The notes below the pieces were generated by a model. That model was not told the origin of the DNA, did no database searches, and worked only from the letters and a program-made list of their open reading frames with translations. The position numbers and the translations under genes are program-made. From Cristatella mucedo (taxonomy: Eukaryota > Bryozoa > Phylactolaemata > Cristatellidae): a stretch of 64,000 nt of DNA. The stretch lies in assembly GCA_009760855.2 (NCBI GenBank), contig WPIO01000026.1, positions 744,001 to 808,000 on the forward strand. The letters are read 5' to 3'. Below, in pieces: positions 54,716-64,000 of this stretch. Numbering within the stretch: position 1 is the stretch's first letter; each line of letters opens with the position of its first letter.

Positions 54716-54885
54716 TGGGTCTTAGCCCAGGGGTGAGGTGATAGCTCTTTGCGATCCGGGTCGTGGGTTCGAGCCCCGCAGCCAGCAATCCTTAATTGCT
54801 CACTGTGAGCAGTGTTGATAGCCGTCAAGGCACTTCTGCAACTATACAAGTGAGGCTGCTGAATCAGCTACACATTTTTTTTAAT
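54716..54885 (+). repeat. SINE family B, full copy
   Basis: GGTCTTAGCCCAGGGGTGAG head, B-box GTGGGTTCGAGCCCC, GTTGATAGCCGTCAAGGCAC, GAGGCTGCTGAATCAGCTAC and a T-rich end. Confidence 0.85.
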
Positions 54886-55149
54886 GATTTCTTGATGTCC
54901 ACATGCAGGGAAAGCTAAGCGTGTTAAGTGCCAGCTGCCTCCCGAGTTTATCGAAACCTTTCTGTTTCAAATATAAATAATATGCCTATACAGGCATTTG
55001 GTTCGTTTGGTGCAGTGTTTACGTTTATAATTAGTGTTATTAGATTTCTGCTAAACTCCAAGGTTCGGCTTCTGCCGCCCTGGCTGCATGCCCCATCGCA
55101 TGAAGGCCACTTAAGAATAATTCTGCTTTGAACTTGTGCTCATGGAACC

Positions 55150-56065
55150 CGTGCTCTTTGTACTAGAAACTATAAGTTGTTAACCACCTGTTACTTCCCG
55201 ATGCTAATGATATTTTCACTGTTATTCGGACACGGCTGCAATCAGAAAACTGCATCACCGGTGCTACCCCGACAAGTGTCTCCTGTTTTATTACTCGGAA
55301 ATTGTTAAAAGCTGGTAAGGCAGTAGTTGTTGTCACCCACATGTCTTTCAATTTCAAATCTTTCTCGGCTTCCGCTAAACAATCTATTGTGTCTCTTGTC
55401 CTCTGTCCAGGTAGTGGTAAGTTTCCGGTTAAGGCAGCTCTTATCGCCCACCAGGTAACAATCCTAGCTTCATTTCTGATTTTTGTTTGCTTTTTTCAGT
55501 TCTTTGCACTAGGAATAGCCTTCTTCTCATTCTGGGTGATTTCTATAACCATTTTGGTAGTAGCCCATTTGATCTACTGCGTTCGAAAATGCCTGCACTG
55601 TTTATAGCTTCCTTCATCTATGCTCATGTTCTGCAAGCCCTGTCACAAATATGAGGCCATTCCCTGCACCAAACTTTCTCTTGCATTTGTCTCATACTCA
55701 CCCCTATCACCACGTCTTTCGGCGAACGATATGCTATGCAGATTTCATATTCTCTGGAATGTATTTCCCTATCTATTTATATGTCTTCGGCAAACTAGCA
55801 TCTTGTACCCTTCTGCTTGACTCCCCTACCCACCTTCCTCGATCTAATGCTTCGATGCGAATCTTGCCCTCGAGAGAACTTAATCTCTTTTTAGGCGCTC
55901 AACATATCTGTAAAGGAAGCATGATCGAATGGGTAAAGGTAGCATGCACAATGTTAACAAGCATAGCATGGTTTAGGTGACATCCTCTTGATGCTAGCCA
56001 ATGTTCTCGGTGTTTTTGCACCTCTGACTATGCTATTATTCTGTCCCTGTCCACAGCCTGACGCC
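55150..56065 (+). mobile_element. LINE AP-endonuclease fragment with nested tail
   Basis: Plus-strand pieces of the endonuclease: LLKAGKAVVVVTHMSFNFKS (55302 on), then in another frame LLLILGDFYNHFGSSPFD (about 55525) and ...FSCICLILTPITTS. At 55862-55983 a minus-oriented 3' tail (GAGAGAACTTAATCTC ... GTAGCATGCACAATG) interrupts. 55984-56065 resumes as LANVLGVFAPLT, the counterpart of the linker region at 31980. Confidence 0.65.
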
Positions 56066-56066
56066 G

Positions 56067-56204
56067 AGCTGGTTTGGTCCAGCGGTTAAGGTGCTCGCCC
56101 CGACCAAGGCCTGGCTGAGGTCGTGGGCTCGAGCCCCGAGGCACATGTGAAGCACCTGAATAGTGATTAAGTTCTCTTAGGGCGCTATACAAAAGAACTA
56201 TATA
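56067..56204 (+). repeat. SINE family A, full copy
   Basis: AGCTGGTTTGGTCCAGCGGT head, GTGGGCTCGAGCCCCGAGG, then GAAGCACCTGAATAGTGATT and TTCTCTTAGGGCGCTATAC. It inserts directly at the end of the LINE fragment. Confidence 0.85.
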
Positions 56205-57894
56205 TGCCGATTGGTATATGGCTAATATAAAGAAAGCTAGGAATACTAAATATAGGCTTTAAGGCCACCTAAAAGTCGGCATTTACTGTCCATGGCTTTG
56301 CATTTGAGGATTGTAGTAATCCATTTTAGCTTACGCAGAGCCCATATCCCTACTAGTTATGGCGAGAAAGTCTGTCCGTTCTTCATTCAAGCGGCACTTC
56401 CATCAGGAGGCAAGATGGTGACAAGTATTTTTGGGAGGGTCTTGTAATAGACGTGTAATTCTACTATGACTCAGCGAAGGGAGTCCTCACACAGTGAGCT
56501 CCATAGAAAAATTAACAAATCACAGGTAATTATGGGCTAGCATCACTCCATTGACTGTCTGCTCTTAATCTGGATATGCTGTTTCAAGCGACTATTCATT
56601 GTATTAGCTCATTGTGTCCACGGTCAAATCTGTCTACTTTCAGGTGAGCAACAATGCCAAACGTATGGCCTGCTTAGGCAATGTGAGCCATGCTGTCAGA
56701 ATTAGGGCCTTACCAATGCTGGCCAAAATTAGGCTTAGACAGTGGTAAAAAAAGCCAAAGGGCTGTTAACTGATTGTGAGACTAGGTCTAGGTTAATGCA
56801 GTTCTCTTTATTCAAGACTCCCAGCCTGGGGCCCTAGTTGTCTCCATGTGCACCTCTTGTTTAACAGATGCCGAACTTGCTAACGAAGCTGCGCGGTCGT
56901 CTACTGTCACGCATTTGTGAGTGGCGCTGCTTTGCCGGCGATCGTTGCCCGAGGTATTCGGCTTTGCCTTCCTTTAGTTCCCGCCATCACCATCCTAGCA
57001 GCTCGAAGTGCATTCTCTCGAAGCCGAGCCGGGTATGTTTTGATTCTAGCTAGGTCGATCGATTCTCCTAATCGGCGCAATCTCGTTCTTTTTCCCAGGT
57101 CAGCTTTTACACCGAACATCATCGATTGTGTGATGCCCGGCGAACAGTGTAAGTATCATCGCTCACGCACCACCTGCCAGCCCATCATTGGTGCTCTGTG
57201 ACAGCGAGCCGCTTCCTCGCCTGTTGTTCGTCAGACTGTTATATGAAGGGCTTGGCGCCTGCTTCTTGGTTTGTCGGAAGGCTCTTGTAGGCAGCATTGG
57301 CTGCCTAGTTGAGCACCCTTCGTGTGACCATGCCGCATCCTGTTGCATGATGTTTTGGCGCAGCTTTTATGTAACATGCGTGGGTGCACGGCTGAACGTC
57401 TGCCAGATTGCACGGTAGTGACAGAGACAGAAAAGCACACGTTCTATCGTCCTGGCAGTTTTATCGACGACTTCTTCCATCGGAGGCTTGTCTGTCAATC
57501 TGTCGGTACAGCCATTTAGACTGATGAGTGAATGGTCGGCGTTAGGGCCGAACCAGCCACATACCGGACGCATTTGGGCAGCAGAAATGTAAGCCTAGCT
57601 TTAGAGTCGGTTCAAGAAGGGTGCTGTCGTTTACGGTTTAAATCACTCTTGCGCGCGTGTGTGTGTCTGTGTGTGTATCTGTGTATGTGTGTGGGTATGT
57701 ATGTTTGTGTGTGTGTGTGGGGGGTCCACGGTCGTCGCTTGCTGGGCGCGAAAGTTTGAAGCACTTGTCCAGTCGAAAAGTTTATGTCCAACTACTCTGG
57801 GTGCACATGTGATGCAGCAGTATAAAGCTCGTATTTGCTCTCCAGAGTTTTGAGATGCATATGCAACGTTCTGTGGTAAAAATGTTATAATATT
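56205..57894. other. Unassigned host sequence
   Basis: At 57099-57148 a 50-base interval lies between a good acceptor (TCGTTCTTTTTCCCAG) and a strong donor (GTAAGT). It could be a small exon but has no recognisable product. A GT-rich tract lies at about 57655-57722. Nothing else supported. Confidence 0.35.
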
Positions 57895-57970
57895 AATAAT
57901 AATACACTTGATGAAGCACCCTCAGAGAACCCAATCTCTTTCTAGGCGCTTTACAATTGCTGCAAATTGC
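57895..57970 (-). mobile_element. LINE 3'-tail fragment
   Basis: AATAATAATACACTTGATGA, CACCCTCAGAGAACCCAATC, CTAGGCGCTTTACA: only the last ~75 bases of the family. Confidence 0.75.
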
Positions 57971-60175
57971 ACGCATGCCTCAGGGAGGGGCCTGATAGTT
58001 TGTGCATTTGTATTGCTGCTTCGGAGGTTTGTTTGCAGAAGCGGGTACCTGGCAGGTGCTGGCTGTCGAGCGTCGTGTCACTTCTTCATCGTTTTGTCAC
58101 GCGTGTCAGTGAGCAGGCAGCTCAGCTCAGCCTCCCTTGTCTAGGATTATGGAGGTTTTATATCTACGCAGGGCAGCACCATTTACATACCACCTGATTC
58201 GTCTTGGCTAGTGTAACACGATCTGAGGACTTTTTGTGCAATCGATCGTGCAATCGATCGTCTGTCTAGAGGCTCTCTAGTTGTGTCGATTGACCACAAT
58301 AGAGAGAGGTCTAGGCTTCACCTCAAAGAATGAAGCAGCGTATTCGTGATGAGCTAGTACTCGAAGCTCATCAGTACTGCGACCTCGGTAGCTGGTTGTT
58401 CTACCTCAAGCTGTCGGTGTCTACCGAATGCACCCACCAAAAGTCGCTTAGGCTTTGAGTGCAGGACAGAAAGCCATCCAGTGTAGGGGTAACTTAATTT
58501 TCATGGCTAAAAATTGAGAGCAGCTGATTCAACAGCCTGATCCTCAATCGAATGTAAGTGTATTAGGGCAGCGGTGGCATTTGCCACGACCACTGCCTAC
58601 TCTCTTACATTTCGGGTAAATATCGAATGTTACCCTTACTAAAAGTGTGCCCACTGGTTGGAATAAGAAAGAGCAACGTGTGCCTGCAATTGTCACTTAT
58701 CGTAATAAATTAATTGAGCTAATACGACCATGCACCTCTCATATTTGCAACGGCCTGTCTGTGTCGCATAGTCTGATCTTGCACAGGCTGATCTTGCAGG
58801 AGCTGATTAAATGCTTACACACTTCAGCCGTTTTTTATACTCCAGGCTTTTTACAAATAGACAAAAGTGCAAGCAGACGTTATACGGTTGCCTTGATCAT
58901 AGCTTGACTTCATTCCCCTAGTGTTCGAACGGTTTTAAGGTCTCGGGACTGACTAGGCCAGTCCAAAACGTAACGTTAGGGTAATCTAAATCAGGTGAAC
59001 TGTTTAAAACAAGACTGACCTTGGGGGTGGTGTGTTTTGGATCGGTACCGTGATTGAAAAGATAAACACGTCTACAAGGCGACATTGCACTTGGGAGTCC
59101 TACGTTCTGAAAAGGTAAGTAGGTATTCTGGGTCACGATGCTTTGTTATTAGATATTGGTCTTCTTTTTTTGAAGACCATATCTGCTGAACCAGCTCCAT
59201 CTCGTGACACCTTGCTTTTCCTCGAATTTGACCACTGGCTGCAGACATTTGTGTGAGTAGGCTACGTTGTCTTTCCGACGCGTGTACAACCTTCTTTGCA
59301 ATTTGAAAAACCGTAACTTTTCTTATGTCGTACCATATGACTACCCCAATCTTAACCTTAAACTTCAAGTGGATCCGAGCCTTGGCCTAGTGGAAAAGGC
59401 TTACCATATTCTTCACTGACAGAAGTGGGTTTGTTTTCTCTTCGAAAATTGAGAATGAAGACCAGCCTAATCTAATCGCCTCATGACAGAGTTATCGCTA
59501 ACTTCCCAGACTATGCCTACTTGGAGCACAACCTTTCACCAAAGCAAGCCTGTCCTTAAAAGCCGGTCCTTAAAAGCTTTCAACTTTAAGATGGTGTTTT
59601 CTTTCACCTAGGGGCTGCACTCTGGAGCATTTCAGGTTCACATTCTTGGCGATTTTTCTGACGTTAATAATATTGCACGTTATACTGAATACACTAATTG
59701 GTAATGATAGTGCTTTAGCAATTTGACCGTGCGAGTGTCAAGCCTTGTACAATGCCATAATTTTACCCCCCCATTAAGCTTGACAATATAGTGACCGTTG
59801 GCGTAACTGGCAAGCGTTATCAGGCAAAATTATTTTTAGCTCAACTGGTTGGTTTTACAACCCCAGCCGGTGCTCTCCCCACGAATGTGTGCTCTAATGA
59901 ATGGGGCGTTGCTTAGTGCTTTATCCTGACCTAAGCAACCATTTTTAAATTAACTTGAAAGGTTTTAGGCTAATTTTGGGCGTGTTGTCCGTATCTTGCC
60001 AATTTATTGAGGCAATCCTAATTGGGGATCCAATAATTAGCAGGCATGACTTACGTTCCAGCTCTAGTACAATCGGGGGGGGGGGGGCTCGAAAAAGGCT
60101 GCTAAATGAGCAAATGTAGACCATATAAATATTTATGCATTTGGTGGTGTGTGTGTAATGATGATGATCACTATG
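57971..60175. other. Unassigned host sequence
   Basis: A possible SINE head fragment near 59373 (GAGCCTTGGCCTAGTGGAAA) and a poly-G run at about 60075-60087. Frames at 58647-58907 and, minus, 59072-59368 have no known domain. Confidence 0.35.
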
Positions 60176-60665
60176 ATTATAATAATAATTGGTCGTTTGT
60201 ATAGCACTATGAGAGTACTAAATCTCTATCTGGGCACTTAACAACTTGCTGCCAGAGAATCAACAACTAGGCGTTAGTGACAAGCATCGTATCAAGCATG
60301 CAAAAGGCAAAAAGTATCATGCTTAAGCCAGCATGCTTAAGCAAGCATGGAGATACACATAGCCACCCTGTTAGTAGGACGTCTGGCTAGTAACATGCAC
60401 TGGATCGTGAACAGGGAAGCACACAAAGCTGACAGGAATAGAAAAAACAAGTCCCGTAGGGCAGAAGGAAAGCTGACCGGAACAGATGCATCTTTATGTG
60501 CAACTTGAAATATGCAAGGTCATTATTGAGAGTGAATGCTGCAGAAGCAATTTCTAGACTTTTGGAGCATAGGATCTGAAAGCTTGATTAGTTTTGCATG
60601 TTCAATGAGGTCGGTCTGAAGTTGCACTTACATGGCGATTAGGGGCTACTAGAATGAGCTAAAGC
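60176..60665 (-). mobile_element. Diverged LINE 3' fragment
   Basis: AATAATAATTGGTCGTTTGT, then AGCACTATGAGAGTACTAAA and GGGCACTTAACAACTTG mark the 3' end. Further on, GCATCTTTATGTGCAAC and TTTTGGAGCATAGGATC follow the family order at low similarity. Confidence 0.55.
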
Positions 60666-60679
60666 ACACTGTAATAATA

Positions 60680-61475
60680 AGGATAATAACAATGATGCAT
60701 TTGATATAGCACCTTCAGACAATTCAATCTCGAGGCACGATCGAATGGTTAGTGGTAGCTTGCTCAATAAACAATAATAGCATGGTTAGGGGTGACATGC
60801 ACAGTGTCAGCATGCATAGGCACATGAAAAACGAATCACATGGACCCACTAAATGCTGTGATTACTAAATGTTTTTAGTTCTTTTTAAATGTGGTCAAGT
60901 CAGGAGATGTCGCAACGCAAGTCGGGAGTGAGCTCCAGGCTTTGGGAGCATACGAACTAAATGGTCTCCAAAGGATTTGAGGTTTGTGTGAAGTATAGGT
61001 AAACGATTAGATTCCGAAAACCAGGTGGTACGATGCCTAGCCTGATGGAAGAGTAGATCTGATAGGTAGGCTGGAGCCAGAGAAAGAGAAGACCTAAAAG
61101 TGAGTGACAGAACCTTAAAGTCGATGCTTTACTTGACTGGGAGCCAATGCAGGTCGGTATAGTGTGGTGTGATATGGCAAATGCAATGCTTAGACATACA
61201 AACCTAGCTGCCGACTTTTGCGCCAGCTGTTACCGCCTGAGTGCTCAGGCCGGTAGATCAGCAAGCAGTGAGCTACAGAAATCAAGACGGGATGTCACAA
61301 ATGCATGGACCAACTTAGATGTGGTACCCCTGTCTAAAAAAGGCCGAATTTTGGCAATGTTATGTAGCTGAAAGTAGGCAGACTTGACTGTGGAACTGAT
61401 GTGATCGTCTAATGAAAGGTCACTTTGGAACATGAGACCTAAATTTCGTTCAGATTTAACAAGTGTGATGCTGGT
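60680..61475 (-). mobile_element. CR1/L2-like LINE 3' part
   Basis: Starts with a TAATAATAAGG-type tract and a shortened tail. Minus-strand remnants include QSDLSLDDHISSTVKSAYF and FVTSRLDFCSSLLADLPA (61245-61433). 5'-truncated in the same region as several other copies. Confidence 0.8.
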
Positions 61476-62558
61476 GCTGCTAGGGCGGTGGCTCGTAACG
61501 TAAAAGTGCTATTTGATTCCAGCTGAAAAGTAGTTGTGGTGCCCTGAGCAGTTATAATAGCACAACTGATTCCATGACCTGCATTCTGTGACCACTCTGT
61601 TAGGTGGTGCTTTTGTAAGCTTGCTAATCCTAGCAAGTTGTTAAACTGTTTGAGTTATCTCCACACTGCCAGAGCGAGTTCATCCGCCTCCTAGCGAAGT
61701 CGTCCGTGGAGGCTCTGAGGCCTATTGGAAAAACATTACCTGTTCTATGCTTGTCAATTGGTTCTTCAGAGGTGAGAGTTTTTCCAATTTCTCTCATGGC
61801 CATTCCACTTTTGCAAGAGGTGATGGTGCAAGAGGAGATGCAAGGGGTGATCGTGCAATGGTTCTCGAAGCACGGAGCACGACATTTTGCTGCTGTAGCA
61901 GTTCTTATAATATGTATTGACCTAGGTTAGGATTCGGTAGCCAGTTGCCAGATGTTCTAATGCCCCCTTTTAAATCGCCCTCTCGTGTGCGCGTGCATTG
62001 GCGTGAGTTCATACGTGTGACTGAGTGTGTGCGAGCATAGGTCTGCGGGTGCGCTTGCTTGCTCGCGCACACCACGAAAGAAGCAGTACGAAGATTTGCG
62101 ACGGCGAGCGAAGGGATGGGAGTCCACTCAAGAATCCACTGAATGAAGTCTTCGAGCTGCTACACGTGCGAGTGCTGCTGCTGGCCGCTGGGCTCGTAGC
62201 ATCCATCCTCGTGATAATCGGAATAATCGGACGATAACTATAACGATAACCATAACCTCGTAATAATCGGAATCACGATAATCACGATAGCCTCGTGATA
62301 ATCGGAAGCAGGATCCCTCGGCTGCTGTTGCTGCTTTTTTCAAGGTGTCGCAGCTCGTAGAGCATCCATACAAGCAGTCAGAAAGAAGCTCGTCGCAAGT
62401 GCCTCGAGGCTTTCGTGAAAGCATTCTGGGGCTGGGTGGTTCGTTGGGGTGGGTGAGTTGGCAGTGTTGTGCCACTGCTGCTGCTGCTCAGATGCATACG
62501 CTCGCCGAGTGGTACTGCCGCAGTCGATGGCTGACAAGGCTTTCATTCTGCCTCGCAG
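61476..62558. other. Probable intronic or upstream sequence of the NF-kB-like gene
   Basis: CGATAATCACGATA/CGTGATAATCGGAA-type imperfect repeats at about 62213-62312. The frame 62025-62237 has no recognised domain. If the exon at 62559 belongs to a live gene, this stretch is at least partly its intron. Confidence 0.4.
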
Positions 62559-62698
62559 ACGAGCAGGTCTGCATCAAGATACTCGAGGAGCCGCAGTCTC
62601 GAGGCTACCGCTTCCGCTACGAGTGCGAGGGTCACTCGCATGGCGGCTTGCAGGGAGCTGGCAGCGAGAAGAGCAGCAAAACGTATCCGACGATATCG
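62559..62698 (+). CDS. NF-kB/Rel homology-domain exon (partial host gene)
   Basis: NF-kB/Rel proteins are transcription factors whose Rel homology domain binds DNA. This 140-base exon starts after a pyrimidine-rich acceptor (TTTCATTCTGCCTCGCAG) and ends at a donor (TCG|GTAGGT). It supplies 46 whole codons after a split codon. The reading [20 protein letters not shown] contains the DNA-contacting RxxRxRxxC signature (here RGYRFRYEC) and is followed by [18 protein letters not shown]. The family has a conserved intron boundary just after this position. No other exon of the gene is recognised in the window; the next would lie beyond the right end or be further away. It is intact, without breaks. 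It could be a pseudogene copy, but the flanking splice sites argue for a real exon. Confidence 0.85.
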
Positions 62699-62834
62699 GT
62701 AGGTGCCGCCTTTGCAATGTGGTAGTTCCCCCGTCCCACTCTGTGCTCCGACTCGGCGATGTTCCAGAATTGCTTGCGCTTCGCATCCGTTCGAGCTGAC
62801 CATGGCCTGTGTGGCATGACGGCTGCACTCAGTG

Positions 62835-62888
<54 letters not shown>

Positions 62889-63304
62889 TCCGGAAGCCGA
62901 GTTGCTTGCTCAGTTGTGTGGGCGACGTTGGTCTACTGTGCAGTCAAGTTACTCAAACAGTAGTTACAAGAAAAGGTGCATCTTTTGATTGTGTTTTGTG
63001 TTTAAATGCTGTCAGCTCAAGGAATGTCGTGAGTCAGTCTGAAGCAAGTTTTTGGCTTGAGGAATGTACAGACTAAATGTACAGTCTCCAAAGGGTTTGC
63101 AGCTTGTTAGAGACACAGCTAAACTACTTGAGTCAGTAGAACGAGTTGTATAATGCATAGCCTGATTACTAAGTGGTAGCTTATTATGTTCCAACGTAAT
63201 GCAACAATACAGGCCGGTGTATTGCAGCATGTATTTATACAATCTTTCAACATAGCCGTTCGTGTGTGTATGTATGTGTGTGTATATATACATATATATA
63301 TGTA

Positions 63305-63342
<38 letters not shown>

Positions 63343-63644
63343 GGCATTCACATGCAGTACACATACATGAATTTATACACACACATGCATGCATGCGTAG
63401 ACGCACATACACTCTGTCTTTGCCTCTGCTTGTCTGCCTCACCCTTTCAGTCTCTTTATTTCGATAAACAATAAATTTGCAGTTTTATGGTCACGCCGCT
63501 CTAGCACGACCGTTGTCATGCAATGCAAGTGACATCCTTGCATCTGTAGTCATTGGCCCATACGTGGGCAATTTGTTTTCTCATTTTGCCATGGGCAAGT
63601 GGTTCCGTTTTTGTTTTATTACCAAGTTATTGTCGAGTCACCTC
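62699..63644. other. Intronic-looking sequence with microsatellites
   Basis: A (CT)n tract at about 62837-62883, a LINE internal fragment at about 63000-63165 (ACTAAATGTACAGTCTCCAA and AGGGTTTGCAGCTTG), and TATATA/GTGTAT tracts at about 63260-63340. Probably the intron downstream of the NF-kB-like exon. Confidence 0.5.
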
Positions 63645-63795
63645 TGGGTTCTAGCCCAGGGGTAAGGTGCTCTCTCTACTACCCAGATCGTGGGTTCGAG
63701 TCCCCAAGTGGTCGATACTTTATTGCCCTCTGCAGTCGGTGTTGATAGCCCCTATGTAAATGAGGCTGCTTAAATCTGTTTACATTTTTTTCAGA
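63645..63795 (+). repeat. SINE family B copy
   Basis: GGTTCTAGCCCAGGGGTAAG head, B-box GTGGGTTCGAGTCCCC, then GTGTTGATAGCCCC and AATGAGGCTGCTTAAATCTG, with a T-rich end. Confidence 0.8.
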
Positions 63796-64000
63796 AGCGC
63801 CTGCACTGAATGTCACTTTGGTAATTTGCTCTACAGAGCAAAGTTCTTACGCTGACCCGCCGTGGGTGTGCGGTTATGGTTAATTGTACTAATAACTTCT
63901 AACTGTCTATAGTGGTCGTGTTCATATAAGATGATAGTTAAATTATTTTCAAGAGATTTTGGAGGGATTTTTATTTAGGCTAGGAGCTGAAAATTGCTAT

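Noticed and set aside
54760-54790. tRNA genes at the GTTCGA sites in the host part (48.4, 48.8, 54.8, 56.1, 63.7 kb)
   Set aside because: All are heads of repeated units with shared tails, that is SINEs; none forms a convincing tRNA.

Overview
The window is a stretch of animal genomic DNA carrying one large, decayed virus-like element. An NF-kB/Rel-type exon near the right end (62559-62698), many CR1/L2-like LINE fragments and two tRNA-derived SINE families point to a metazoan, probably an aquatic invertebrate. I cannot name the species.

Positions 791-22407 form a visibly AT-rich island bounded by inverted ~125-bp terminal repeats. It holds the hallmark gene set of a Polinton/Maverick (adintovirus-like) element: protein-primed family B DNA polymerase, retroviral-type integrase, FtsK/HerA-type packaging ATPase, Ulp1/adenovirus-type cysteine protease, a phospholipase A2-like protein and a capsid-protein candidate. 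Accessory genes are a YqaJ-type exonuclease, an HNH endonuclease, a zinc ribbon and three fibre-like proteins with recurring NPxxPxD...Y segments. Nearly every gene carries stops or frameshifts, so this is an endogenous, inactivated copy. Replication genes lie at the left end, the virion cluster is central to right, and recombinase, fibre and integrase genes are at the right. A short motif, (TA)TATAGAA, sits immediately in front of the start codon of many of these genes on both strands and looks like the element's own promoter; it also marks two genes whose ATG has become ATA.

From 22408 to 64000 the DNA is host sequence dominated by repeats. A LINE family appears in at least a dozen truncated copies on both strands, several nested in one another. 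SINE family A has the same 3' tail as this LINE. SINE family B has an unrelated tail. Other blocks are a GC-rich unclassified repeat cluster (34.4-37.8 kb), a ~510-bp duplicated segment (37.8 and 40.4 kb), a diverged ~170-180-bp satellite array (44.8-47.6 kb), a C/G-rich inverted-repeat element with TTTAGGG-like sequence (53.7-54.4 kb), and many microsatellites.

Apart from the NF-kB-like exon I recognise no host gene. All coordinates for decayed genes and repeats come from reading the sequence by eye; edges may be off by tens of bases.
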